The notes beneath the pieces were generated by a model. The model was not told the origin of the DNA. It ran no database searches and worked only from the letters and a program-made list of their open reading frames with translations. A DNA stretch of 64,000 nucleotides from Casuarius casuarius (lineage: Eukaryota > Chordata > Aves > Casuariiformes > Casuariidae). Where the stretch lies: NCBI GenBank assembly GCA_003342895.1, contig PTFA01000412.1:310001-374000 (forward strand), written 5' to 3'. Position 1 is the stretch's first letter, and every line of letters starts with the position of its first letter. Shown piece after piece: positions 1 to 13,400 of this stretch. The translations under genes and the position numbers were made by a program.

Positions 1-3000
1 CAACAATCTCTTTGTAAATATTTAGAAGACAACATGGTAATAAAATCAGGCACTATGAATTTGTCAAGCACAAATAATTTCTAACCGATTTCATTTCCTT
101 CTTTAACATAGCAATCAGCATACTGAGGAAGGGAGATACGGCTGATGAGATATATTTCAACTATATTAAGACTTTTCACAGTCTGAAACATGACTTTCTC
201 ATAAGCAAACCAGGGAAAAATGATCCAGATGAAACTATTGTAAGATACAAGCTTAACTAGTGGAAAAATTACTTTCCCGGATTTAACAACAGGAATGTCA
301 TTTGCAAGCTAATATTCATTTGTAATTATTATAATTGTATTTTGTTTGCACCTTCATAAAGATGAGGATGCTGAAAGGAATGTACTTGCAAGACAAAGAT
401 AAAAACTGTGTCAAATTTCCCAGACCTTTCTGTGCATACATGTCACTAAAAGACACCCTGCCTAGAGGCAATGTAATAACTGCAGCAGATGCCATACAAT
501 ATATGCTAAAAGCTTTTTCCTGGCTGTATAAAGTAAGATATTTTTGTCTTAAAAGGAAAATTTAGAAAGATGAAGGAAGACACTAGGGAAAAAATGTCAG
601 AGCAGTGAAAATCGCTGGAACTGTGAGGCAGCAAATGACCTTTACGCTACAGCCATTAGGCGCTGGCTGTTGTGTCACTAAATAGGAATCTTTTAACTTT
701 AGCAATAAGTAGGAAAGTAAACTGCATAGTCAAAAACAGTAAAAGACATTTATATACATCTTTACCAGCATAATGTCTTGAACTCTTGCTGATTCACGCT
801 GCCCTTTGAAAGCCTGCAATACATCTTCAGTTTAAATTATAAACTCCTGGGAATGTTTATGGCCCATTTGAACTAGAGCTAGTTTCTAGCAAAAGAAAGC
901 CAGTATTTCAAAATCCAGTGTGTTAAGTTGTAAGAGCTGGCTGCATATATTGATATTTGATATATATTGATTTTTTGTTATCATGATGTTATGTAACACT
1001 AGATAATGTCTCTAATTGTTTCCAGCTGCTGAAATGCCACGATTAAATGCTTTGAAGAAAGATCCAGAATAATGACATTAATTGCTGCAGTGTGACGAGT
1101 CATCTCTTCCAAGTATGCCCTTATTCATTCCTACATTTCCTAACTTTTTCCTGTTCATCCTTACTTAAAGTCAAGCTGCAGGTATGTGATTTCTCCCTGG
1201 AAAGGAAAGCCAAGTGTGGTCTTCTGAGGGGGGGGTTTCAATGCAGTTCCTGTTCTTACTGGATTCCAGTACTTCAAGCCCAGCAGATACCTGGCAGATG
1301 TCCTTCTGCATGGTTTTATGTAATGTACCTAATTTAGAAGTAGCATACCCCTACAATAGAAAGCTACAATATGTTTCAGGAATGATTATACCCGGGAAAA
1401 AGGCTCTTCAGCTTCCTCCCCAAGCGTAGGCTCTCCCTGACACTCCAAACCTAGTTAGGTTACAAGTTAGAACGACAAATTTTCTACAGCCCTTCAGATC
1501 TTGGGATCAGAAAAATCGAGGGAGTTTCTTGTACCTTCTTCTACCATCATGAGACATATAGGTTAATAATTCTTCACAGAGAATTGTGTTCGTAGCTGTT
1601 CTGATGACATGCAAAGCAAAACAGAATGCATACTCCTTTCCTATTGTGCCTCTGTAGTGTCTGCAGGATTAAAAACATTCATTTCTCATGCAAAGAGTAA
1701 AATAGATATTATTTTAATTTACACTAGGTACTACTACAGCACTTTGGATAAGATAGTACCATAAACCATAGTTTACTAGTAAACCATAGTAAACTATGGT
1801 TTATGGTACTATATAAACTTTTATAAACGATGCTTTTTTTAAACCATCCTTAAGTTTATTTTTAGAAAGAATTTGGCCTCTATAGAAGTACACTTGTCTT
1901 TGGAAGCAATACAGTCTTTGTCAGCAATGCTGGAAAATATCTTTATGTTTCCTTGCTTTCTAAAACTCTTTGTTAGCCACTTTAGAAATTTACATTTGCC
2001 TTTTTTAACCCTTAAAATGCCAACCAACCATTCAGAGGCCAATCTCTGAATGGTGACCGAAGTACTATCTCCCAGCTTGGAGCTGTGTGTCTAATACATG
2101 TCATTTGCTTGTTTAAGCAAGCATTCAAAGTTTCTGTTAAAATCGAGTGGGAAATGCTTTCTCCAACCCACTCTGTTGCCAAATAGGTAAAACCCACTGA
2201 TCTCTGACAACACTATTCCAACACCAAAAGTGACACCTATTATTTTTGCAAGCCAAGCCAAGAAAATACATACTCAAAAATGCAGTTTTTGCACTGTGAA
2301 TAATGTTAATGCACAAAGGAAGAAGGAAGCTCATGTAACTCCTAATCCTTCTCTCTCCCTGTTTCTTCCTAGAAATAAATTCTAAATTTGCTTTTAGCTG
2401 TATCATATATTTAAATAGACCTGAAGACGAAAACAAATAATGGCTTTTTAATTCTAAAATTATGAAGTGGTACATTTTTTATTATAAGCTAATGACATTA
2501 AACAACTTCTGAGACCTTCCCAACTATCTTTCACAAATGTCAGATGGCTCTAAAAATAACTATTTACATTAAGCAGCATTCTATATGACAAAATAATCCT
2601 TTAGCATTGAAGTCAATTGACTGTGCAAGGTGGAAAATTCACAATGGCCTTCTGTCTGATCACCAAAACAACTTCCTACGCAGGTTACTATAGGTACGTG
2701 GTAGAACAATTTTTAGACTAGGAAAGATTCAGATAAAACCGAAAGGAATTTTGCAAATTACAGAACAGGTAATGTGGATCAAACCTCAACTTTTAACCTT
2801 TACAGTTTTTGGTTTGGTTTTACAAAACCCAGCATTCAACTTCACGCTCAAGTTTGAAAATAGAAATCATATATATTCAACTTGAGAATTTCCATTTTCA
2901 TTATCTTTGAGTGTTGATTCTTTTTGCCCATAAAACTTGCACGCCCACTACCATTTAAAACACTACACCAACACAACAACATAGACCTCAGTGTCATTAG

Positions 3001-3248
3001 AAGAACAACTTGGAAAGCAAAATTAAAAGGTAACTATCAGCTAATACATGAACACTACAAGCTATTTACATTTGTATTTCCTCTTTGAACAGAATTTCAC
3101 TGTCTTAAGTTCTTAAATTTCTTCTGTGAACCCACATGCATCCCAGCCCTCTCCTTCTCCTCTCATCTGATTATAATTTGCTGCCTTCTTGTCTGTCTAC
3201 AATAGCAGTCTTATTTTCACGGTAAAGCTAGAAAGTTTCAGTACTCAC
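1..3248 (-). other. GPHN: GPHN intron, downstream of the VQSRC exon (partial)
   Basis: This is the start of the next intron after the donor at 3249. It contains the perfect 25-bp inverted repeat at 1753-1812. I looked for the next gephyrin coding segment (SHSAVDITKVARRHRMSPF) and did not find it, so that exon lies beyond the window. Confidence 0.85.
1753..1812. repeat. Perfect 25-bp inverted repeat with 10-nt loop
   Basis: The left arm (1753-1777, starting atagtaccataaaccata) is the exact reverse complement of the right arm (1788-1812). The loop 1778-1787 repeats part of the arm (agtaaaccat), giving a third partial copy. It could extrude as a cruciform or fold into a long RNA hairpin within the GPHN pre-mRNA. 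No transposase or terminal duplication is evident. Confidence 0.95.
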
Positions 3249-3291
3249 TTGCTCTGAGGATGTTCTCCTTGCTGCTGCACCTGGACTGGAC
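3249..3291 (-). CDS. GPHN: Gephyrin linker exon (human residues 289-302, split Ser303)
   Basis: This 43-nt exon encodes VQSRCSSKENILRA plus the first base of the next codon. It matches human gephyrin 289-302 exactly. The minus-strand acceptor is tgtgctttctctgcag before GTCCAG, and the donor is GCAA|gtgagta, both strong. It starts in phase 0 and ends in phase 1. The interrupted codon is Ser303, a known PKA/CaMKII phosphorylation site, whose remaining two bases lie in an exon outside the window. A change of splice partner here would alter or remove that residue. Because of the phase change, any further cassette after this exon must be phase 1, unlike those before it. Confidence 0.96.
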
Positions 3292-5142
3292 CTGCAGAGA
3301 AAGCACAAAGTTTGTAAGCTACAGAAGTTAACAAGCATGCAAAATACAGAGATATAATGGGCAAGCTCCTGGGATATAAGACAGAGGCTCTACGTATTTT
3401 CAGCAACTTTCTTACATACTCTACATGAGAGAAATATATTTAAACAGAAGAGTATTAGCTAATGGTCAAAGTCCAATATAAGCAATTTAAAACTCTCCTA
3501 ACAATAAACAAGATGGCCTAAGGACAGGATAATAAGAGTAAAATCGAAGAACATGCTCTTTAAAATTATTTGTTAAACTCCAGTTTTACATAAAAATTCC
3601 ACATTTTCTCATATAATTATGATTACCATAACTCTGAATCTAAGTCCTCTGTTTTATGATTAGACAAAATACTAATATAACTATGACCTGCTTTAAAACT
3701 CTATTGTTGAAGTTTTCAGGTATTATAAAAAGAGTTTAAATATATTCAATCTAGATTATGTTGATTCTGAAGATATTTAACAAACCTTCTTCATAACTGT
3801 ACAACAACTCACAGTTGCGTAAACAGCTCCTGGCTGGAGCTAGACTAATTTACTCTATTGTTTCAGTTTGGCTAAAGGAAATGCTATGTTCAGTATGAAT
3901 TTTATAGTGCAATTCTACTTTAAAAAGTAACCGTGTAAGAATGGCAACTGGCTTCTCAACAGATCCTCTTCCTAGGTGATGAGCTGCCCCTGCTCTATTC
4001 CAGATTTATTAGTCTGACTCCAGTGGAGGACTCACATTGCTCTAACACTCTAGTTAGCACTGGCTTTTAGAGTGCCATCTGTTTACCACGTAGATTAAAA
4101 AATTTTTGGTTTTGAAGGTTATCAGTCTTGTAGACACAACACATTTTAAACTGTATCTTTATTGAAGCATCAGCTCTTGTTAATTCTTCTCAAGTTTGGA
4201 AAGACACCACACTGTGTAACAACACTGAATTTGCAAGTTAGTAGCTGCACTAATCTGAAAAGAAGCCTGTTTTATGACATGTCAGCTGCCTGCAGTGGTA
4301 ACACTTGAGTAAAAAGCTTTTTTGTGTGGCTGAAATTGCAGCCATAAGCTAAAGTAAACTTCTCAGGAAGACAACCCCCTAAGACAGTATGAACTGAATC
4401 CTCCTCTTTCAAACATCATTCTCAGATATATTGCTACATTTTAGTGACATGACTAATAAGATAAAATTATGTAGATGTAGTTAAAGAAGTGGAATAGCAC
4501 AGGAGGCACTGAGGGTGTAATTACCCTTGCAGAACATTTGTCTCTGCTGAGAAAGTGAAGGAATGAATCCAGATTATCTTTCAGATTTCAGTTTGAATTT
4601 GTAGTTACAGAAAAAATGCACAGAAAGTAAATATGTATGATCTGACAGTTACGATACACATTCAATTCCCAAAAGGCTGTCTTCATGAAAGAGCAGCCAC
4701 TGAAGTCTGAAACGAACTGTGCCCCAATTTCTAAACCTCTTTCTTCCATTCCACAGCAGCTTGCCCCAAATGTATATTCACATAAAAAACTGGATTCTAC
4801 AGCGTAACACAGTCTATTTATTGTAATGGAATAACTTATGGAAAGTAATGTTGCAACTTAGAGTGGGTTATGGTGTCCTTTCCTGAAAAAAACTGTTGTT
4901 TGAAAACAAAAAAGAAAAAACAAAACCTCCCTCCTTCCCACCAAAAATACTATACAAGAAAACTTCAAACAAAATATTAATGATGCCCAAATTTGGCCCA
5001 GAGTTGTTTTTCCAGATTTCAAAGGCATGGCATAAAGTCTCTTTGGAAGAAGAAAATATTTATCTATAATTTACCAAAGGACAATTCTGGACCAAAAGAT
5101 GGTATAGTGATATGAAGGAAAGCGCAAAAGAGAGAGGGGCTC

Positions 5143-5165
5143 AGAGAGAGAGAGAGAGAGAGAGA
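5143..5165. repeat. (AG)n microsatellite
   Basis: About 11 uninterrupted AG units, preceded by an imperfect AG-rich stretch. Confidence 0.95.
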
Positions 5166-5970
5166 AGCAGGATGGGATGTGGCAAGCCAAAAGACAGTGT
5201 ATGCAAAAGGAGACATGGGCCTATGTGTATAGACTACTGTTTAAAATAGAAGAGGCTCTCTTATTTCTCACTGAAAACCATATGAAAAGAGAAAACGAGG
5301 AATGGGCCTGCTGCAAAATAACCAAGCAATTTAGCAAACTGTGGAATGAAACTCAGTGAGATAACATAGTCCTAAAGAAAAAAAAGGCAAAAACAAAAAA
5401 TACAAAACACAAACATTCGGAAACAATCTACTAAAACAAACTAAGTAAAATAAGTGATCCAAAGGACACAGATAAAAGCTACTAGAGAAAGAGGAAAAAT
5501 GTTAGCAGACAAAGACGTGAAGAAGTAAAATGGAAGTCAAGAGAGAGTCTTCAACAAAGTGGAGGAACAGAAGGAGCCCAAACCCATAGCGCAAAGCAAT
5601 GTTTGCGAATGGAAAACAGCTCCTTTGAGCAGTAATAGTTACTCTCGAGTTGTAGCCTCTATTCCTCCTGAGTTCATCTTTAAGCCCTTCCAACCTATAG
5701 TGGAGCTAGTGTATGGACAAAAACAAGAGATTTATAATGAACAGAGCAGCTGAGATTTGCAGATCAAATCTTCTAATATAAAAAACGTGCTGACAAAGTT
5801 TTGCTCTTACAATGTCCAAATGACAATGGTAACAAAAGACAGCTGGCTTCACACACAGCCTCTCCGAGGTCATTTTTTTAATTCTGTGCACACAGAGGAC
5901 TTCAGTGACAAAGTTAAATTTTCTTTGTGGTTTCTTACAACAGGCCTAAAGTTTACAGTTTATCACTCAC

Positions 5971-6029
5971 CTGACAGGCAACATATGCAGTATGGGAAAT
6001 AATTTGCTTTCCACAAATTTTAAAAGCAG
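5971..6029 (-). other. Exon-like block of 59 nt (possible frame-shifting exon)
   Basis: The minus-strand acceptor ggattcctcttccacag is followed by CTGCTTTT and 59 nt later by GTCAG|gtgagt, an excellent donor. The frame is open in phase 0 for 19 codons. The length is not a multiple of three, so inclusion would shift the GPHN frame. It may be a pseudoexon or a poison exon. Confidence 0.2.
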
Positions 6030-9000
6030 CTGTGGAAGAGGAATCCATGATATTGAAATAAAATGCTTGATCAGCTAGACTCGATTGTTTCCCAAACTAT
6101 GCTCACAGCTGCAGAACACAAACCATGTTTTAACATAACTGATATCATAATTAGTTATTATATAACACTTCAATTTGTTTAATATGAATTGTATATTCAT
6201 ATCCTAAATGCTGTTTTTAAACAAAACTGCATTAAAATAGGATTTCAAATAAAAACCACCATTTTTCTAACACATACAGTTTTAGCTATAATGGTCCTTT
6301 GTATAAATGGAGTCATGTGCTGTAGGTGCCTTTTATCATATTTTATTATTTGTATATTTTGCTATTTTGTGACATTTACAAAAAATCTGTATTCCTTTCA
6401 CAGCTACTGCGAAGTAAAGATTCCGTATTACATCACATATAGTACCATGACTGACTGGGACGAACGATTAATATTATTTACTGTAATTCTTCTCACTCAC
6501 AGGTTGTTACAGAAACAATACCTGTGGCTGTCTCTCCTTTCCCAGGAAAGGTAGAGTTTCACTGTTTGTCCAGTCCACATCCTGTTGGCTCACAATGTAT
6601 CTTGGCAGCAGATACAGTGAGCTATCATCCAGTACCATTCCCCTGCATAGTTCAGGCAGAATGTAATCAAACGCAAAGCATTCATTCATGTTACTGCTTT
6701 TTAAGGAAACTGGATTTTATGTTCTTTAAGATACAATTTCATTGTGCTGAAATGCAGAGTAAGCTTTCTCCCATAGGCTGAAGCATAAACAGAACGTGAA
6801 ATAAAGTACTTTAAAATAAATTAAGGGAATGGTAAAATCAAGAGACCTGCTGACAATTTCCATCTATCAATCAATCATGATTGGTCTGAAAAATGAAATC
6901 ACTGACTGTAATAAATTGGATGTATTTAAATCTCCATGACATGTTTTGCTGCAAATAATAGTATGCACAAAAAAAATCTTTACAAGAAAAACAGAAAAAG
7001 ACACAAATAAAAGCTCATGCTGTAAGTGAAAAATTCATGTGAAAAATAAAGAGAAAAGAAAATTAAAAGAACCCTTTAACATTTTACCATGATGTTTAGG
7101 AATGGTTAGAGAAATTACTTACCTTTTATAAGTCATAATAAGATTAGCACAGAGTATTAAGTCAGCTCTTCATTATGGGAGGTACAATTAAAAGCCATTG
7201 GTTATAATAAAACAAATTGCTACACAAAGATGAAGAGTTTCCAGCCCAATATGAAAAGCTAACTCTTATGGGAGAACATTTCAACTCAAGTTTACAACAT
7301 GAAGAACAATTCAGAACAATGACATCAAAACATGATTTATCACCACCAGAAAGAACCAATTTCTCAGGATCACAGAGACTGCAGGAAGCTAGCCCATAAT
7401 CTTGATCATTTATGGGAGAACATATTGCTCCACTTTTAGGAAAGCATGCAGAATGTGGAACCACCAGCAGAAACCCAAACATATATATCGACACAGAGGA
7501 CCAAGATACGGAAAGGGAATGGGTTTGCCAAGCTGTAATGAAGGAAGCAGGATATGCAAAGCATAGCAGCCGTTACCAGTTTGAGAACTATATTCCTCTG
7601 TCTCATAAATGCCAGATTTATCTATGAGGTGATGCACATATTACAGGCTACTGTCTGTGGGAAAGTGTATTACTCATATCACCTTTCCTTGAAACTCCAG
7701 CAGTAATCTGAAGACAATTTATTCTGTGTGGTCTGGGAAAGCACAATGTTGCTGCTTTTTTCCACATGTGATTTACTTAAGAGATAGAACAGATAAATTA
7801 TATAGCAACTAGCACTACAATACAGCCCCCTAATACTTCACACAAATGCTTCTTATAATTTGATACTACAAAGCAGTTAAGTGGCAAGAAACATCTCAGT
7901 GCCACTCAAGTATATACTGTGATGGCCAAATTGTACTCATCATTTATATATTAGTTACTCACTTTCTACATTAGTAACTATATAATCTGAGTTGTATACC
8001 ATATACTCAGTGTATATCTCTTTTGAATGGTCTCTCAGCACTGAAGACTGCCTGCTTTAAATAGATGTAAAACCACGTACGCTCCCATTTCTAAGTGTAG
8101 GAGTATACATGGTCTTTCCTGCCTAAAATATTCTTTTCTCCCTAACAATGCAATACATATCAATATCTGTATCTAAATACATAAAATAAAATTAAAGCAT
8201 AATTAATAATGTCACAAACCTGTGCAGTAACACTGTAAACAATATTAATTGATTAATTTTGGCCTATTACTCTAAGCCAAACTAGGAAAAGATTGAAAAA
8301 CGTAATGAAATACACTAGTTTCATTTAAAAAGTTGTTTTAAATCTAATCTGAAGTTCAGAGAAAATTGTAATTGCTTAGGTTGAGGTAATATGCAATATA
8401 AAAATAACGTTGTTCAAATGATTTCACAGAAAAAGCATGTCTAGAATTGCCAACTCCAAAACCTTTTAAACAAAATACTTGAGGATTAAATAATCCTATT
8501 AAAGATGGAATCTTCCTATTTCCGGAATGCTTTCAAAAGTGCGCTCTTACACTGAGATGCATGTCTTAAGAGTATGCTTAATCACCATCTGAATTAGGAC
8601 AAAACTCAGTCCAAAACTAGAGCGGCCCCCCCACCCCCCTTTTTTTATTTTGCAGCTGAGAACACCTCTTAAAGGGAGAGGGAAGTGAACTCAAGCAATT
8701 TTATAGGAGCAAACACATGAGCACACTTTTTAAAAGGAGCAGCGCTGTTGGTGAGATTCACCTCACTTTAGATATGAATAATGTAGTATTCTACATATGG
8801 AATTACTCACCTGGAGTCAGTGGGAACAAATAAGTACTTTTAGGGCACTATTCATCTAGCCTATTGTAGGCATATACTTTAGGATAAAATGAATTGCACC
8901 TAAGATGTGCCTGTTTTCTCTACTGACTATAAATGCAGTCTGCACAGGTAGCTCAGATGTAGATGTCTCCACTGTGCGTATCTACATTTAGTCACATAAA

Positions 9001-10241
9001 TCTTACCTATCTGATGTATTTCTAAGTTATTCATAGTTAGAAATGATGATTGCAGACTCTTTATGCTCAAGGATATCTAAAGAACAGAAAAACTGCACTG
9101 AATTAAAAAAAAAATTCTGAAGAATTACAGACTTTCCTGAAATAAAAAATATTTTAGGAGCAGATTTTAGCTGCTTAGTAAGTGTTATGTTTAGTAGACT
9201 AGACACTAAACAAAAGTCATCTTCAAATCTAGAATATGCCTTTATGTCTTTATCCACATATTACTGAGTTTTATCTTTTCTGAGTTTTTTTCCTAGCCAC
9301 CTACATTTTACATGAAGATAGATTTAATTTTATTCATTGTTTCCCAGTAGACTATGAACACATTTTATGGTCAGATTATGCTTCAACCTAACTGCTGTTC
9401 AAACAGGACAGTTGCGGTGAATGGATGAATATACCGCAGAGACATGAGAGTTGAATTGCTTCCTTTTACAGGAGCAGAATAAAAAAAGATATTATCCAGT
9501 ATTTGGAACAGAGTGAAACTAAAGGACACAAAGGACAGTTTTCTGGGAAACAAAAAAGATGCTGATTATTCATAGCCTCTCAACTAAAACTGACCTTGTC
9601 CTGGAGATGGAAAATAAAAATGTTTATTATTAAAAGGGGGTTCAAACAAAATCTTACGCATCAACCTAAATTGCAAGCTAAATGCCTCACTGAATGATAA
9701 AACAGGAAGAACCATGATACATACAAAAGCATTTAAAACAAGAAAGGAGACAAAATAGTAAACCAGAAAGGCCAGAAGGCCAGGTCAGAAAGCTAACGGG
9801 AAATGAACCTAGCTACTACAAACTAGCTACATTAGTATGATAGTTCAGAATAAAAAGATGCAAGAAAAAGGAAGTGTTTTTTTTAATCTCATGCCAGGGA
9901 ATTTTATGAAACATTTACATTTGTATGAGAAAAAAAAAACAACCCATGAGCTGAGTTTTGTCTTCTTAAGTCCAAGCATGGGCCAGCATACAGATATGCT
10001 ACATGAAGAAGAGCATGGGAAAGACAGAGAGCACATTTTTATGATATTCTAAGAGCAGGACAGAGCTCATTCAAGACCAGACTGGTTTTGTTCAGAGAGG
10101 AAATCCCAAAGCAGTATCCTGTGACCAGCGCTTGCTCGCTGGAACACCTGACTCCCTCTGTGCAGCTGAGCGCATCCAGTTAATTAAGATGGTGTTAGCA
10201 CATCTGCAGGCAGGCTGTTGTTGCGCCCGGGCAGGCTGCTG

Positions 10242-10412
10242 TCAGCCTCCAAGCCTATGACAGACATCTTCCTTCTCTAAAAGATCGTCTCTAAAAGCAA
10301 AGTAGACACACCTACTAATGCCTGAGAGAGACTTCCTGGAGGTAGATGAGAGAAACCTGGTCATATGCTCCTCCCGCTCTTTTATAAAACTAGATACTAC
10401 ATAGTCATTCAC
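10242..10412 (-). other. Exon-like block: strong acceptor plus 56 open codons and stop
   Basis: On the minus strand a tract of about 35 nt that is nearly all pyrimidine (gtttcctcttctcttttcat...ccttgcag) precedes GTGAATGAC. It is one of the best-looking acceptors in the window. From there, phase 0 (the phase GPHN needs) stays open for 56 codons to TGA. The reading begins VNDYVVSSFIKEREEHMTR and ends EKEDVCHRLGG. No good in-frame donor is seen. An AATAAA lies at 9623-9628, about 620 nt past the stop. It could be an alternative 3'-terminal exon giving an E-domain-less gephyrin, or an unused decoy exon. Confidence 0.3.
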
Positions 10413-13400
10413 CTGCAAGGAAAGGGAAGATGAAAAGAGAAGAGGAAACGGGCAGCCTTATTCCTTCTTGAGGCCATTCAAATATATTTTAGTAAATATA
10501 AATAAATATATATTACTAAATCAAGTGAATCTAATCAGATTTCATTTAGATATAATCTTACTTGAATAAACAATCAGAGAACAAAAAAATATATTTTTAA
10601 AAACCTGGAGTAGTCAGATGATATTTTTTTTTTGCACTTAGGAAAATTGAAAATTCTACTACTTGTATTATTAACTGTGAACAAGATCTTTTACAGGTTT
10701 AAATGAAAATCTTTAAAAAGTCCAAAATGCCCTGGAAATAATCTTGAGAAGTAGATAGTGTAAATAAAGGCAGAACTAATACATTTTCTTTCCAAAAGTG
10801 GCATAAGAGAAAGACATCTCTATTGCTCTTGTTCTTTGCCACAGAAATAGGAATTATTTGCCTAACGTATTGCACGTTATTAAAAGAATAAACGTTATCA
10901 CTGGAAAGAACTATGTAAAATTAACCTACATGATAGCGATCCTTTCCATTTGCTCCCGGGCTCCTCCATCTCTCATTTCCCATCAATTTTGGGCATTCCT
11001 TGAGGGGGAAGAGTTTGGAAAATTGTGACCTCTGTTCTCCCCAGATAGCAGTGATATTAACTACTGTAAACCAACTGGCACACACATACGTGTTACTAAA
11101 AAACCTCATAAACAATTCTTTGTTTAAAAGCAGTAATATCAGAGCAGGAAGAATTTAAATAACTGTGCAAATTGCTGTGTGAACGTATATATACAAGTGT
11201 TCTACATGTTTAAACTCTTGCTGGCTTTATGCTGAATACAAATTTAGTAGCAGGCATATGGGAAAACAGTAATTTACAGCAATATCTTTCATGTGTTACA
11301 CTGTTCCTTAGATATGTTTCCTGCATTTGTTAAACAACAATCATTGGATAAAGTAAGTCAAATATTCTCCCTTAATCATTCCATTTGAAAAGCCTGGAGT
11401 AGAGCTTTGAGAATTCTGTGCACTGTGTAGCTATAATGCTACAGCATTCAGCCTTATTTTCATACTATCTTACAACCTGGCAAGTTGATCGATGAATCAC
11501 TTGGCCTTAGGAGTATGTGTTAGGTGTCTGAATTATATCCTGTCTGACCGGTGTGAAGACCTTTTCAACTCTTTGTCTGTTCCAGTCCAACAAGCTTTTT
11601 AAACTGCCGTCTTTCAGAAGGACTAAAAATACAAAAGTGATGCAAATAAACTGCTGTCTTCAAGCACAGAATAAATTACTGTGACCCCTGCCATACGTTA
11701 ATATGATTAACATCTTAAAATAAGTTTAATTTCTATTATTTTACAAGTATTTTGCTTTCAAATGAAATTTCAACTATTTTCACATATTTCTTCCTTGGCC
11801 CCAGCAACAGTCAATTCAAATGTAGCATCAAAACAAATAAATTCCCATAACACTGCAAGAAATGGAAACTACTTTTCCTCAGTGGTGTGACCCTTGAAAT
11901 CACATTTCAAATGATTTTATGAATTTTAAAATAAATTCTTCATCCAATATAGTCATGTAACATTAATAAGGTTAAGTGAAACACTTAACTGTTAGGAAAT
12001 ATCAGATCAGTGTTATCTGTACAACCTTTATTTTTCCTTTGAAATTTAGGCATTATGAGACGGTCTCTAATTTCATCGTATTTTTTTCAGTAGGGCTTCT
12101 GCTTCAGACTAAATGAGGCTATTTCTTTTCACCCTCTCTGTTGGAAAAATGATTTTATGTTTTACTTACTGAACAATATGCAAACTCTGATTTTTATAGA
12201 TTTCTCTGTCGTGCTCAATTCTGCAATACCAAATGTCTTTATACACGTGAAGACATTTATTTCTATAATAACTTTGTGAAGCAGAGGGATAGTTTTATTC
12301 TACAAATGAGAAACTAAGACATAGAGATATCTAGGCTAAGTTTAACTTGACACACCTCCAGCTGGATTTGTGTTCAAATGCAAAGCCCCTAGAGCTGCCA
12401 TTTCTTTCAACCGCATTTGGAGCGTTTAGCCTACGTGAAAATCATCCCATATGTGTTGCAAGGACACACAGAAAATGAATGTATAGCCCTGAAAATGGTG
12501 TAAGAGGTTTGTCCAGCATAAAACATGAAGTTTGCATCAACCTGGAGACAAAGAATGCAATATGGTCTTCCTTGGTACCCATTCAACACTTTCTGTTATA
12601 GCATCATATTTTCTGTTCCAGCAGACAACTACCTCATCTCCCAATTTCTGAAGTGGAAGAATAGCTGCATTCACCATTCACCCCATGCGCTATAACTGGG
12701 AAACATGATTCAGTTTTGTTAACACCGAGTTATAGGCAATATCTAAATAAATGTTGGTGGGGAAGGAAGAGATACCTCTCTGGAACATTTTGTTTCTGTT
12801 ACTTTTATTCCTAAGTCTTCTGAGCTGGCAGTAAAAAAAACAAGCATCTTTCCTATGACCTTCCAAGGATTTTGAATCAAACTTTTAATCTCCAAGAAAG
12901 CCTAAGACCTATATTTCATGCTTACAATCTATCCTCCTGGATGCTGACTACAGAGGTGACATTCCTCTTATCTCTATGCTAATAAAAAGATGAACATGTG
13001 AAAAACAGTAACAGCAAAACCAAAACAATGGTAGACTTTAAAAGCCACTAATCAACTGACCAATCAATCTTCAGGCTAACTGAGTCAACAAAAGGGCATC
13101 ACCCAGTATTTTTATGTTTTCAAAGCATTTTTACAGTTAAATTTCAGCTTCTTACACTGGCCTTTACCAGCAGTTTTGGTTGGACATTTTAATAGTTATT
13201 AGCACTCTAAAGTGAATGGCGGGACTACTTTTTAATTTTATGAGCATGAACAAAACATTTTTCCCCATGTCATCCAATCAGAAAATCTGCACAGACATAA
13301 CTCCAAAGTAGTTGAAAACACAGCACAGCATAAACTGGCTTCTTGTTTTGCTGATGCCATTCATTTCACTTGCATATGTGTTTTTACTATACGAATAGAA

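Noticed and set aside
5559..5753. Plus-strand open frame of 64 codons in the 28-kb intron
   Set aside because: No splice signals, Kozak context or family resemblance. It is antisense to GPHN in ordinary intron.
7217..7627. Adjacent plus-strand open frames with polar, protein-like composition
   Set aside because: Stops separate them, there is no recognisable domain, and there is no promoter or splice context.
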